Assembly (NCBI GenBank): GCA_965261455.1
Contig: OZ253453.1
Location: 2,046,001 to 2,110,000 of the forward strand
DNA from: DAOUKH01 sp965261455
Lineage (GTDB): Bacteria; Chloroflexota; Dehalococcoidia; SHYB01
Reading direction: 5' to 3'
Length of the DNA stretch: 64,000 bases
Under the pieces are notes generated by a model, which ran no database searches, was not told the DNA's origin, and saw only the letters and a program-made list of their open reading frames with translations. Below, one piece after another: positions 1 through 8,747 of this stretch. Within the stretch, counting starts at the first letter, position 1, and the number at the start of each line of letters is the position of its first letter. Position numbers and translations under genes: made by a program.

Positions 1-138
1 TCGGGATTAGCCCCTACGATCTGGTTTGTGGAGTCGTTGTCTTTGTGCTAGACTCCGGCGCCAGTAACTGATATATCAGTGGCATATGTATAGCGGAGTG
101 GTGGATACCCGGCATTTGACGTGATGGAGGTCATCGTA

Positions 139-1998
139 ATGAGATTCCGCAAGCTTCTCCTGGCGATTACTGGACTGATGACGGTCGCGCTCGTCGTGGC
201 GGCCTGCGGAGGCGACGCCCCCGTCGACACCCCGAATACCGCGACGCCGCAAACCATCCCTAACACGCCGACCCCGCAAACCATCCCTGACACGCCGACG
301 CCGGGCACCCTCCCCAACACGGCGACGCCACAAACCATCCCCAATACACCGACCCCGATCACCCTCCCCAACACGGCGACGCCACAAACCATCCCCAATA
401 CACCGACCCCGATCACGATCCCGCCCACGCCGACGCCGTTCCAGCTCCCCACGGCGGTCCCGACACCCTCGGGGCCTGAGCCGGTCCAAGGCGGAACGCT
501 GCGCGTGGCCGGATCGAACAACCGGGGGCTCGACCCGCACCGGAACACCCTGAACTCCGGCATCCGCGACGTCTCGGCCCTGGTCTTCAACAAGCTCCTG
601 CGTCAAGAAGGCGCCACCGGTCCGTTCGTCGGGGACTTGGCCACGGGTTGGACCATCTCGAGCGCCGGTGACGAGTTGACCTTCGACATTCGGTCCGGCG
701 TCAACTTCCAGAACGCCGCGCCCGTGAATGGAAGGGCGATGACCATCGAGGACGTCGTGTACAGCCTCGACCGGATCATGGACCCCAACCGCGACGATCC
801 GCAGGCCCGGCTTCGCAATAACTTCCCCTTCGTGACCTCCGTCGAAGCCATCGACAGCGACACGGTTCAGATCAAGATGTCGTCGCCCGACGCCGAGATC
901 CTGCGCAACATCGCGCACGAGCAGACCGTCGTCCTGGCCCCTGAAGCCGCCATCGACGGCAGCTACGGCGACGCCTCGAGCGTGATCGGCACGGGGCCGT
1001 TCCTCGCGAAGGTGCTGCAGACCACCGGCGGCGAACTGCGGTTCGAGCGCAACCCCGGCTACTGGATCGAAGGCCGCCCCTACGTCGACGGCGTGACGTA
1101 TCTCCAGAACGACAACTCGGAGATTCGGAACTCCTTGCTCCGCACCGGCCAGTTGGACTGGGCCGCCCTCCAGAACCCGAACCATGTCACGTTCTACCTG
1201 GCACGAGGCAACGTCAATACGTCATCGACGGAAGGCCAAAACTGGGGCACGGCGGGGCTGTGGCTGAACACCACCCAGCCGCCGTTCGACGACCTTCGGC
1301 TCCGGCAGGCGATCAATCTCGGGATCGATAGGAGCGTGATCACGGACGCGGTGTACAACGGCGCGGCCGCCCCGCTGGGCCCTCTGGGGAACGCCGGCGG
1401 TCTGACCTGGGACCTCAACAAGATCTGGACCCTCCCCGGCAACGCCTTCGACAAACGCGGCGAGATCGCCCAAGCGAAGGCGCTCATGGCCGAGGCGGGC
1501 CATCCCGATGGGTTCAGCTTCACCATCCACACCGATCCGAGGTACTACGACCCGCCCTTGGCCGTCATCCAGGCCCAACTCGAAGCGGACCTGGGGGTCG
1601 ACATCGACATCGTGCGGGATAGCTCGTACAACTACCGCTTCGCCAGCTACGTCAGGGATAACGGCGCCGACGCGGTCTTCATGCAGTCGGGCTCGAACAC
1701 GCCCGACGCCGCCCTCTACCGCCACTACCGCAGCGACGCTCCAAGAAACCAGGCGCTGCTCAACGACCCCGATCTCGACGCGATGATCGACCGGCAGCGG
1801 ACGCTCCTCGACGAGAACGAGCGGCGCGCGGCCCTTGACCAGATCCAACAGCGGATCATCGACACCATGCCCGTGGCGATGACGGTGTCCTACACCTGGT
1901 TCTACGTGGCGTTCGACTACGTGATGGACTGGGAGGGACCGCCCGAGGCCTTCAACTTCCGCGCCACGCAGTTCCAGGACGTTTGGTTGAACCAGTAA
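139..1998 (+). CDS. ABC transporter substrate-binding lipoprotein, family 5 (peptide/nickel type)
   Basis: Extracytoplasmic solute receptor of an oligopeptide/nickel-type ABC importer, 619 residues. A signal peptide ends in a lipobox (VVAAC, Cys23), so the protein is probably lipid-anchored. A low-complexity Thr/Pro linker follows (about residues 26-105), then a family-5 binding domain beginning near VQGGTLRVAG. I chose ATG 139 over the upstream in-frame GTG 121 and ATG 124 because GGAGG at 126-130 lies 8 nt before it and the signal peptide then starts cleanly with MRFRK. Two permease genes follow, so it is the receptor of that system. The ligand cannot be read from sequence; peptides, nickel or opines are all possible. 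Confidence 0.93.
   Translation: MRFRKLLLAITGLMTVALVVAACGGDAPVDTPNTATPQTIPNTPTPQTIPDTPTPGTLPNTATPQTIPNTPTPITLPNTATPQTIPNTPTPITIPPTPTPFQLPTAVPTPSGPEPVQGGTLRVAGSNNRGLDPHRNTLNSGIRDVSALVFNKLLRQEGATGPFVGDLATGWTISSAGDELTFDIRSGVNFQNAAPVNGRAMTIEDVVYSLDRIMDPNRDDPQARLRNNFPFVTSVEAIDSDTVQIKMSSPDAEILRNIAHEQTVVLAPEAAIDGSYGDASSVIGTGPFLAKVLQTTGGELRFERNPGYWIEGRPYVDGVTYLQNDNSEIRNSLLRTGQLDWAALQNPNHVTFYLARGNVNTSSTEGQNWGTAGLWLNTTQPPFDDLRLRQAINLGIDRSVITDAVYNGAAAPLGPLGNAGGLTWDLNKIWTLPGNAFDKRGEIAQAKALMAEAGHPDGFSFTIHTDPRYYDPPLAVIQAQLEADLGVDIDIVRDSSYNYRFASYVRDNGADAVFMQSGSNTPDAALYRHYRSDAPRNQALLNDPDLDAMIDRQRTLLDENERRAALDQIQQRIIDTMPVAMTVSYTWFYVAFDYVMDWEGPPEAFNFRATQFQDVWLNQ
310..417 (+). repeat. 54-bp tandem repeat coding the Thr/Pro linker
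   Basis: Two nearly perfect 54-bp copies (the GGCGACGCCACAAACC block recurs at 321 and 375), preceded by diverged copies from about 225. They encode repeats of the form NTATPQTIPNTPTPIT in the linker of the binding protein. Copy number probably varies between strains. Confidence 0.85.
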
Positions 1999-2017
1999 AA
2001 GCAGAGCGAAAGGGATC

Positions 2018-2057
2018 GAAGGGGAGGCTGTTCTCTTACGGGGGCGGCCTCCCCTTC
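2018..2057 (+). terminator. Hairpin between binding-protein and permease genes
   Basis: Perfect 11-bp stem: GAAGGGGAGGC (2018-2028) pairs with GCCTCCCCTTC (2047-2057), 18-nt loop, followed by a weak T-rich tail (TCTTATT). Its place just after the binding-protein gene fits a partial terminator or mRNA-stabilising hairpin that keeps the receptor more abundant than the permeases. Confidence 0.7.
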
Positions 2058-2067
2058 TCTTATTAGC

Positions 2068-3012
2068 ATGGGGCGCTACATAGCCAGGCGGGTATTGATC
2101 GCCGTGCCGGTCTTCCTGCTCGTCACGATCATCGTTTTCTCCTTCATGCGGCTCAGCCCCGGCGAGCCGGAGGTCATCGCCCTCACCAGGGAGCTCTCAC
2201 CCACGCAGGCCGAAGAGCTTCGCCGCGAGCTCAACCTTCACCGCTCCGTGCCGGTGCAGTACGGCTATTGGATCTGGGACTTCGTCCGCGGCGACCTCGG
2301 TAGGTCCGACCTGCACGAGTTCCGTGTGGGCAACGAGATACAGAATCGGCTGCCCAACACGCTCAAGCTGGCCGCGCTCGCGATCCTTACCGCGCTGGTC
2401 GTGGGGATACCCATTGGCATCCTTTCCGCCGTCAAAGCCGATCGGGCCCCCGACTACATGTTCCGCGGGGCCGCCGTACTCGCCCTGTCGATCCCGAGCT
2501 TCTGGCTTGCGATTCTGGCGATCACCGTGCCCGCGAATCTCTGGGGGCTCGGCCCGCCCCTTCGTTTCGTTCCGTGGAGTATCGACGCGTGGTCGCACTT
2601 CAAGTTCTTCCTCCTCCCCGGCATTCTCCTGGGCCTTTACTTGGTCGGTATCACGCTGCGAATGACGCGCGCCATGATGCTCGAGGTCCTGACGTCGGAC
2701 TACATTCGGACCGCCCGCGCCAAGGGGCTGCACGAGGCGCAGATACTCGTCAGGCACGCGCTGAGAAACGTGCTGATCCCGATCATTACGATCATCGGGG
2801 CGCAGACGGGGTGGCTCGTCGGAGGGTCGGTGATTATCGAGACGATCTTCAGCATTCCCGGCATCGGCGCGCTGATGTTCGACGCCGTCTTGTTCAAGGA
2901 CTTCCAGGTCGTGCAGGGCGTGACGGTCTTCCTCGCGGCCTTCGTGCTCGCCATCAACCTGGTGATCGACATCGCCTACGGCGTTCTCGACCCCAGGATC
3001 CGGTTGGGCTAG
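2068..3012 (+). CDS. ABC transporter permease, DppB/OppB type
   Basis: First inner-membrane subunit of the peptide/nickel-type importer, 314 residues. The N-terminus (MGRYIARRVLIAVPVFLLV) is the usual first helix. A long periplasmic loop and five further hydrophobic segments follow, with a permease EAA-type loop around YIRTARAKGL before HALRNVLIPI. Length is normal. The next gene starts 2 nt after the stop, so the two permeases are co-transcribed. No ATP-binding subunit is encoded within the following 10 kb. Confidence 0.93.
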   Translation: MGRYIARRVLIAVPVFLLVTIIVFSFMRLSPGEPEVIALTRELSPTQAEELRRELNLHRSVPVQYGYWIWDFVRGDLGRSDLHEFRVGNEIQNRLPNTLKLAALAILTALVVGIPIGILSAVKADRAPDYMFRGAAVLALSIPSFWLAILAITVPANLWGLGPPLRFVPWSIDAWSHFKFFLLPGILLGLYLVGITLRMTRAMMLEVLTSDYIRTARAKGLHEAQILVRHALRNVLIPIITIIGAQTGWLVGGSVIIETIFSIPGIGALMFDAVLFKDFQVVQGVTVFLAAFVLAINLVIDIAYGVLDPRIRLG

Positions 3013-3014
3013 GG

Positions 3015-3908
3015 ATGGCTCAGCGAGCGGCATTGGGGATGCTCAAAGGGCGCGGCCCCCTTGCGCAGTGGGCAAAACATGCGGCCACCTTCACAAGAAG
3101 GAAGCCGCTCGGGGCCTTCGGCGCGGGCGCCCTCGTGATCCTGTCGGTTATCGCGGTCTTCGCGTCCTTGATCGCCACCCATGACCCGTTGGTCATCGAC
3201 GTGCCGGCGCGGTTGCAAGGCCCGGCGTGGTCGCACTTCTTCGGCACGGACCAATTCGGTCGCGACGTGTTCAGCCGGATCGTGTACGGCACGCGCGTTT
3301 CGCTTATCGTCGGTTTCGGTGCGGCGAGCATCACCGTCGTCTTCGCCACGATCATCGGCGTGGTCTCGGGCTACTTCCGAGGCACGACGGACATGCTCAT
3401 CCAACGAGTGGTCGACGCGTTCATGAGCCTCCCGACCATGGTTGTGCTCTTGATGGCGGTCTTTCTGCTTGGCAAAAGCCTGCTCAACGTGGTGATCGTG
3501 CTCGGCGTGATTAGCGCCCCTTCGGCCTCCCGCGTCATCCGGGGCTCGACCATCGCCATCATGTCGAACCAGTACATCGAGTCGGCCCGCGCGGTCGGGT
3601 GCACCGACGCAAGGATCATCATCATGCACGTCTTACCCAACGTCGCCGCGCCCATCCTGGTCATGGCCTCTATCGCGGTGGGGGGGAATATCCTCGCGGA
3701 GGCGGCCCTGAGCTTCCTGGGGCTTGGCGTCGAGCCGCCCAACCCCACCTGGGGCAATATGCTGAGCTTAGCCGGACTTCAATCGTTGACGGAAAACCCC
3801 TGGCTCGCCTTCTTTCCCGGCGCGTTCATCACCTTGGCCGTCTTCTGCATCAACATCCTAGGGGATGCGCTCCGCGACGAGCTCGACCCAAGCCGGCGCG
3901 GCCTGTAG
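3015..3908 (+). CDS. ABC transporter permease, DppC/OppC type
   Basis: Second permease, 297 residues. An N-terminal helix (GALVILSVIAVFASLIA) is followed by the characteristic GTDQFGRDVFSRIVYGTR segment of DppC proteins and a C-terminal core with the EAA loop near SARAVGCTDARI. The reading frame is open far upstream inside the preceding gene, but only the start at 3015 (or 3039) gives a normal N-terminus. It should pair with the 2068-3012 product. The required ATPases must be upstream of the window or elsewhere. Confidence 0.92.
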   Translation: MAQRAALGMLKGRGPLAQWAKHAATFTRRKPLGAFGAGALVILSVIAVFASLIATHDPLVIDVPARLQGPAWSHFFGTDQFGRDVFSRIVYGTRVSLIVGFGAASITVVFATIIGVVSGYFRGTTDMLIQRVVDAFMSLPTMVVLLMAVFLLGKSLLNVVIVLGVISAPSASRVIRGSTIAIMSNQYIESARAVGCTDARIIIMHVLPNVAAPILVMASIAVGGNILAEAALSFLGLGVEPPNPTWGNMLSLAGLQSLTENPWLAFFPGAFITLAVFCINILGDALRDELDPSRRGL

Positions 3909-3918
3909 CCCCGGCGAA

Positions 3919-3951
3919 TTGTCGCTGCGCGCCCCGGCCTTCTATAATCGC
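3919..3951 (+). promoter_or_regulatory. Probable promoter for the enoyl-CoA hydratase gene
   Basis: TTGTCG (3919-3924), 18-nt spacer, TATAAT (3943-3948), the hexamer followed by CGC. The same TATAATCGC string stands before tsaE and before the gene at 25592. Confidence 0.6.
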
Positions 3952-4000
3952 CTTCGATCCCGCTCGCAGCCGCCCGCCGGTGGGCGCAAGGAGGCCGTCC

Positions 4001-4765
4001 GTGTCGCTCGTCAAGCTTGAGATTCGGGACAGGATTGCGATCATTACCCTGGACAACCCGCCGGTTAACGCGCTCTCGGCGGAGGGGCAGGTCGAGATAT
4101 ACGAGACGTTCGATGGCCTGCATGAGCAGGACGAAGCGGTGGTGGCGGTCTTCACGGGAGCAGGGCGACGGGCGTTCTGCGCCGGCGCCGACATCCGGGC
4201 GCGCCTCGATGGCGACGCGCGCTTCCCCGAAGACCACGGGCGGCGCGCCCGCGAGGCGTTCAACTCGATCTACGAGTGCCCCATCCCCGTGATCGGGGCC
4301 ATCAACGGCCCCGCCCTGGGCGCCGGCCTGGCGCTGGCCGCCTCGTGCGACTACCTCATCGCGTCGGAGAACGCCAACTTCGCGCTGCCCGAAATCGACG
4401 TGGGGCTCATGGGCGGCGCGCGCCACCTGGGGCGGCTCTTCCCTCAGGGCGTGACGCGCCGCCTGCACTACACCGCCGACCGCCTGCCCGCCGCCGAGGC
4501 ATACCGTCTGGGCGCGGTGCACAAGGTCGTGCCCTCCGATCAGCTCATGGACGCCGCGATGGAAGAGGCGCGCATCATCGCCGCGAAGATGCCGAAGGGG
4601 ATCAGGCTCGCCAAAGAAGGCCTGAACATGATCGAGTGGATGGACCTGAAGAACGGCTACCGCTTCGAGCAGACGCGCACCGCGATCCTGCGCAAGACCG
4701 ACGACGCGGTGGAGGCAAAGCGGGCGTTCTTGGAGCGGCGCGCCCCGGTGTTCAAGGGGAGCTAG
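4001..4765 (+). CDS. Enoyl-CoA hydratase/isomerase family protein
   Basis: Crotonase-fold enzyme, 254 residues, probably hydrating or isomerising an acyl-CoA in fatty-acid or aromatic degradation. The oxyanion-hole segment AFCAGADIRARLDGD and the INGPALGAGLALAASCDY helix are present. The GTG start at 4001 is fixed by AAGGAGG at 3988-3994 (6-nt spacing); the open frame upstream belongs to the permease region. It converges on the acyl-CoA synthetase subunits, which suggests a common acyl-CoA pathway. Crotonases are functionally diverse, so the substrate is unknown. Confidence 0.9.
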   Translation: MSLVKLEIRDRIAIITLDNPPVNALSAEGQVEIYETFDGLHEQDEAVVAVFTGAGRRAFCAGADIRARLDGDARFPEDHGRRAREAFNSIYECPIPVIGAINGPALGAGLALAASCDYLIASENANFALPEIDVGLMGGARHLGRLFPQGVTRRLHYTADRLPAAEAYRLGAVHKVVPSDQLMDAAMEEARIIAAKMPKGIRLAKEGLNMIEWMDLKNGYRFEQTRTAILRKTDDAVEAKRAFLERRAPVFKGS

Positions 4766-4776
4766 CGCGGAAGGGG

Positions 4777-6192
4777 TCAGGCGGCGCGCTTGGCCCGCCA
4801 GTTGTCGAGGGCCTTCTTGTAGGCCACGGCGGCGCGCTGGAACGACGGGAAGGCCAGGATCCCCCTGCGGGTGAGTTCCTGGCGCAGATCGACGGCCTCC
4901 CGCTCGGCGGAGGTCGCCGTCACCAGCGTGAAGAACGGCTTCGACGACGGCGCGGCGGCGTGCTCGGCGATGGCCCCGTGGAAGGCCTCCGTCTTCTCAC
5001 CGGAGGTCTGCCGCATCGTCGAGACGAACATTTCGAGGCCCACGAAGTCAGTGTTTTCGTCGTCGTTCATGATGCGCAGCAGCCGGCGGACGACGTCGGG
5101 CGAGCCGAAGTTGTACGAGACGTCGAGCGGGTTCTGATAGCTGCCGCCGATCACGTTGAAGAAGGTGGCGAACTCGTCGTAGCTCTTCTGGGTGAGCCGG
5201 GGGACGTTGAGCCCCTGCTTCCCGAAGGTGTCGGTGATGACGACGGACTCGCCCCCGGTCATGCACATCAGCCCACCGTTGTCGCCGTGGACCTCCCCGA
5301 GCCGCACCAGGGCGGCCGTGGTGTCGACCAGCTCATCGAGGCTATCGACGCGGATGGCCCCCGCCTGCCTGATCATCGTGTCCCAGATGGCCTGGGGAGC
5401 CGCCAGCGAGGCGGTGTGCGAGGCGGCGGCGCGCGCACCCTGCTCCGTCTGACCGCCCTTCCAGATGAGCACCGGCTTCTTCGCCGCGGCCTCCCGCAGC
5501 GCGCGGACGAAACGCCGCCCGTCCTTCACTCCCTCGATGTACATCCCGATGATCTCGATCTTGGGGTCGGCGGCGAAGTAGTCGAGATAGTCCGTCGCTT
5601 CTAGGACGGCCGCGTTGCCGAAGCTGACCGCCTTGGCGAGCTTGACGCCGTGGACGACGTTGAGCGTCGTCGAGGTGTAGACGGTGTGGGTCCCGCTCTG
5701 GCCGATGAACCCCACGGGGCCGCTTTCGCCGTGGTACTGGTCCTCGTTCTGGCGCACGCCGGCGGCGGGGTTGAAGATCCCCATGCAGTTGGGGCCGATA
5801 AGCGGCATACCGGCCTCGAGGGCCATCCCGCGAATCTTCTCTTGGAGCGCGCGCCCGTCGTCGTCGGTCTCGGCGAAGCCGGAGGTGAACATGGCGACGC
5901 CGCCAACGTTCGCCTTGATGGCGTCGGCCAGAATGATCGGGGCCACGTTGCGCGGCACGGCCACGAGCACGTAGTCGATCGGCTCGGGGATCTCGGCCAT
6001 ACTCTTGTAGTTAGTGACGCCGAGGTCCTCTATCCCCGGAATCTCGTTCTCGTCCAACTGCACCGAGTACAGCTTCCCCTTCACCGTCAGCATGTTGCGC
6101 AGCCAGCTGTAGTTCGTCGCCTTCTTGGCACCGACGACGACGACGGTCTTGGGATTGAAGATGCGGTCGAAGCGCTTATGGTCCGTGGGCAT
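4777..6192 (-). CDS. ADP-forming acyl-CoA synthetase, CoA-binding (alpha-type) subunit
   Basis: CoA-binding/CoA-ligase subunit, 471 residues, of an NDP-forming acyl-CoA synthetase. The N-terminal Rossmann-like CoA-binding domain starts at IFNPKTVVVVGAKK, with LIGPNCMGIFNP later in the domain. The ligase part contains GFIGQSGTHT and ASHTASLAA; the histidine of the latter is a candidate phosphohistidine. The ATP-grasp subunit lies immediately upstream on the same strand (41-nt gap), so the enzyme is split into two genes. It would interconvert acyl-CoA + ADP + Pi with acid + ATP + CoA. The start ATG 6192 excludes an artificial upstream extension. Substrate not determinable. Confidence 0.88.
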   Translation of the reverse strand: MPTDHKRFDRIFNPKTVVVVGAKKATNYSWLRNMLTVKGKLYSVQLDENEIPGIEDLGVTNYKSMAEIPEPIDYVLVAVPRNVAPIILADAIKANVGGVAMFTSGFAETDDDGRALQEKIRGMALEAGMPLIGPNCMGIFNPAAGVRQNEDQYHGESGPVGFIGQSGTHTVYTSTTLNVVHGVKLAKAVSFGNAAVLEATDYLDYFAADPKIEIIGMYIEGVKDGRRFVRALREAAAKKPVLIWKGGQTEQGARAAASHTASLAAPQAIWDTMIRQAGAIRVDSLDELVDTTAALVRLGEVHGDNGGLMCMTGGESVVITDTFGKQGLNVPRLTQKSYDEFATFFNVIGGSYQNPLDVSYNFGSPDVVRRLLRIMNDDENTDFVGLEMFVSTMRQTSGEKTEAFHGAIAEHAAAPSSKPFFTLVTATSAEREAVDLRQELTRRGILAFPSFQRAAVAYKKALDNWRAKRAA

Positions 6193-6233
6193 GGCGGTCC
6201 TGCTGCGCGGGCCTAGCCGGCCGGAGGTGGGAG

Positions 6234-6932
6234 CTAGGCGTCTTCGAGGACGATACGGGCGTCCACGGCGGAGAGGCCGTCCTTGTAGGCGAAGACGGGG
6301 TTGAGATCGAGCTCCTTGATCTCCTCGTGCTCCGCGACATAGTCGGACAGCTTGAGAAGCGCCGCTTCGATCCCCTCGAGGTCGGCGGGATCCTGGCCTC
6401 GGTAGCCTTCGAGGACGGGGAAGCCCTTGATCTCGCGGACCATCTGCTTCGCGTCGCGCTCGGTGAGCGGGACGATGCGGAAGGCCACGTCTTTGAGCAC
6501 CTCGACGAGCACCCCGCCGAGGCCGAACATGAGGACGGGGCCGAACTGCGGGTCCTTGGACATGCCGAGGATGATTTCCGTGCCGGGAGCGGCCATGGCC
6601 TGGACGGAAACGCCGTGGATGTTGGCCGAGGGGACGGCCTGCTTGGCGGCGGCGACGATCTCGTCGTAGGCCGCGCCCACGGCGTCCGCGTCGGCAAGGC
6701 CGAGCTTCACGCCGCCGACGTCGCTCTTGTGCACGATGTCGGGCGACACGATCTTCAGCACGACGGGGTAGCCAAGCTCGCCGGCCAGCGCCAGCGCCTC
6801 CGCTTTGTCCTTGGTCAGCCGCGTGTCCGTCACCTGGAGGCCCGCTTCTTTGAGGATCTGCTTCGCCTCGACTTCGGTGAGGAGGGTACGCCCTTCTTTG
6901 CGGGCGGCTTCGACGATGGCGTTCCCAGACAT
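6234..6932 (-). CDS. ADP-forming acyl-CoA synthetase, ATP-grasp (beta-type) subunit
   Basis: ATP-grasp partner of the downstream CoA-binding subunit, 232 residues. It begins with the typical LLTEVEAKQILKEAGL helix and carries PVVLKIVSPDIVHKSDVGG, the conserved ATP-grasp_5 lysine and HKSDVGG loop. The C-terminal ELDLNPVFAY is the usual metal/nucleotide-binding end. The -10-like hexamer of tsaE (7015-7020) sits in the divergent gap upstream. Confidence 0.9.
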   Translation of the reverse strand: MSGNAIVEAARKEGRTLLTEVEAKQILKEAGLQVTDTRLTKDKAEALALAGELGYPVVLKIVSPDIVHKSDVGGVKLGLADADAVGAAYDEIVAAAKQAVPSANIHGVSVQAMAAPGTEIILGMSKDPQFGPVLMFGLGGVLVEVLKDVAFRIVPLTERDAKQMVREIKGFPVLEGYRGQDPADLEGIEAALLKLSDYVAEHEEIKELDLNPVFAYKDGLSAVDARIVLEDA

Positions 6933-7014
6933 GGGCGGGGCCTTCCTTTTCCGTTGAGTGCCGCACCTAGTATAGAAGGGCGCTAAGGGGTGTCAAGGAG
7001 CGCGGCGCGACCTC

Positions 7015-7023
7015 TATAATCGC
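7015..7023 (+). promoter_or_regulatory. -10 element immediately before tsaE; transcript probably leaderless
   Basis: TATAAT at 7015-7020 followed by CGC, only 6 nt before ATG 7027. A start site 6-7 nt after the hexamer would put +1 at or next to the A of the start codon. No clear -35 is visible. Confidence 0.5.
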
Positions 7024-7026
7024 TCC

Positions 7027-7512
7027 ATGATGCTTCGGAAGGACATCGTGACGCAGTCCGCCGATGCGACGCAGGCCGTCGCCGAGGCTATCGGCGCGCG
7101 GTGCCGGGGCGGCGAGGTCGTGCTCCTCGTCGGAGACCTGGGCGCCGGTAAGACGTGCTTCACCCAGGGCCTCGCACGCGGCCTTGGCGTCGAGGGCTAC
7201 GTCCACAGCCCGACGTTTGTCCTCGCCGCGGAGCATGTCGGCCGCCTGCGCCTGCGCCACGTCGACCTCTACCGTATCGACGGGGCGGAGGAGACGCTGG
7301 ATTTGGGCCTCGACGAATTCGGCGCGGGCGACCTCGTCGGTGTCGTCGAGTGGGCCGACCGCGCCTCCGGCGTCTATCCTAACGACCATATGACCGTCGA
7401 GTTGACCGACCTCGGCGGCAACGAGCGGGCGCTCGCCTTCGAGGCCACCGGTGAGCGGCATGAGGCCTTGCTCTTGGCGGTCGAGCCAATTCTCGCGCGG
7501 AGGGCCGGCTAG
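7027..7512 (+). CDS. tsaE: tRNA t6A threonylcarbamoyladenosine biosynthesis ATPase TsaE
   Basis: P-loop ATPase needed with TsaB and TsaD for t6A37 modification of ANN-decoding tRNAs. It is 161 residues, normal length. Walker A is GDLGAGKT, followed by the switch-like SPTFVLAAEH and the HVDLYRIDGAEE segment typical of the family. The stop is 2 nt before tsaB, so the two are co-transcribed. tsaD is not in the window. Confidence 0.95.
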   Translation: MMLRKDIVTQSADATQAVAEAIGARCRGGEVVLLVGDLGAGKTCFTQGLARGLGVEGYVHSPTFVLAAEHVGRLRLRHVDLYRIDGAEETLDLGLDEFGAGDLVGVVEWADRASGVYPNDHMTVELTDLGGNERALAFEATGERHEALLLAVEPILARRAG

Positions 7513-7514
7513 TC

Positions 7515-8249
7515 ATGGAACTCGCCATCGACACGTCGACGGAAGTTGCCGGCATCGCGCTCTCGGAGCGGGGGGTCCTCGTCGAGGAGCGGATCTGGAA
7601 CGCGGGACGCAACCACACCGTGGAGTTGATGCCGAGGGTCGCGGCGCTCCTCGAAGACCACGGCGCGGCGGCCTCCGCCCTTGACGCCGTGTTCGTGGCC
7701 ACCGGCCCCGGCGGCTTCACTGCCGTCCGCGTCGGCATCAGCGCGGCGAAGGGTCTCGCCCTTGCGTCGGGCGCGACGCTCGTCGGCGTTGGCACCATGT
7801 GGATCGAAGCCTCGCCATTCGCCGGACGCGGGCTGCCCATCCGCCCCATCATGGACGCGGGCCGCGGCGAGCTCATCGTGGGGCGCTTCGTCCCCACGGA
7901 CGACGGCCTCGCCGAGGCGTCGCCGCCGGCGCTGCTGACCATCGAGGCGCTGATCGAGGAGAGTCGCGAGACATCCCTCTTCTGCGGCCAGAACCTGTCC
8001 GCCGCGCGGGAGCGGCTCGCCGAGGCGCTGGGCGACCTGGCACACTTCCCCGGCCCCGCCGAGGGGTGGCGGCGGCCTTCCTCTCTCTGCGCGCTGGGCT
8101 GGGAGCGCCTGCAGCGGGGCGAAGCGACCGGCGACGCCAGCGCGGCCCCGATCTACGCGAGGCCGCCCGCGATCTCCACGCCCAACCCCGCCAAGGCGGT
8201 GCGCCGTGATCCAAGACCGCGAAAACCGCCGCCCCCGCACACCGACTGA
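7515..8249 (+). CDS. tsaB: tRNA t6A biosynthesis protein TsaB
   Basis: ASKHA-fold partner of TsaD (inactive paralogue), 244 residues. The N-terminal AIDTSTEVAGIALS and the ATGPGGFTAVRVGISAAKGLA motif are diagnostic. The C-terminus ends in a basic, Pro-rich tail (about residues 222-244) whose role is unclear. It directly follows tsaE and precedes ndk by 12 nt. Confidence 0.93.
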   Translation: MELAIDTSTEVAGIALSERGVLVEERIWNAGRNHTVELMPRVAALLEDHGAAASALDAVFVATGPGGFTAVRVGISAAKGLALASGATLVGVGTMWIEASPFAGRGLPIRPIMDAGRGELIVGRFVPTDDGLAEASPPALLTIEALIEESRETSLFCGQNLSAARERLAEALGDLAHFPGPAEGWRRPSSLCALGWERLQRGEATGDASAAPIYARPPAISTPNPAKAVRRDPRPRKPPPPHTD

Positions 8250-8261
8250 CTGGAGGAACCG

Positions 8262-8714
8262 TTGAGCGAACGCACCCTGGTATTACTGAAGCCCGACGCT
8301 ATACAGCGTGGGCTGATCGGCGAGATCGTCGCGCGGTTGGAGAAGACCGGCCTGCGCATCGCCGCCATGAAGCTGATGCACGTGAGCGACGCCCTGGCTC
8401 GCGCCCACTACGGCGAGCATGAGGGCAAGCCCTTCTTCCCCGGCCTGATCGACTTCATCACGTCGGGCCCCATCGTCGCGATGGCGCTTGAAGGCCCCCG
8501 TGCCATCGAGATCACCCGCAAGACGATGGGGAAGACGGACCCCGCGCAGTCGCCGCCGGGCAGTATCCGCGGCGACTTCGGGATCGACGTGGGGCGCAAC
8601 CTCGTCCACGGCTCCGACAGCCCCGAATCGGCGGCGCGGGAGCTTGCGAACTTCTTCTCCGCCGACGAGCTCCTGGACTACACCCGCGCCCCGGACGCCT
8701 GGATCGTCGAGTAG
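8262..8714 (+). CDS. ndk: Nucleoside diphosphate kinase
   Basis: Transfers the gamma-phosphate of ATP to NDPs via a phosphohistidine; 150 residues, full length. The active-site motif NLVHGSDSPESA is intact, with RTLVLLKPDAIQRGL at the N-terminus. The start codon is TTG 8262, fixed by GGAGG at 8252-8256 (5-nt spacing). Confidence 0.97.
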   Translation: MSERTLVLLKPDAIQRGLIGEIVARLEKTGLRIAAMKLMHVSDALARAHYGEHEGKPFFPGLIDFITSGPIVAMALEGPRAIEITRKTMGKTDPAQSPPGSIRGDFGIDVGRNLVHGSDSPESAARELANFFSADELLDYTRAPDAWIVE

Positions 8715-8747
8715 CGAAGGGTATTGGATGGCTCTCTGCCTGGACGT

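Noticed and set aside
76..1185. Long minus-strand open frame opposite the binding-protein gene
   Set aside because: Arg/Gly/Val-rich composition is the mirror of a high-GC coding strand; no motif or ribosome-binding site. Many similar shadow frames (for example 5650-6216, 24126-25574, 30783-32276) were dropped for the same reason.
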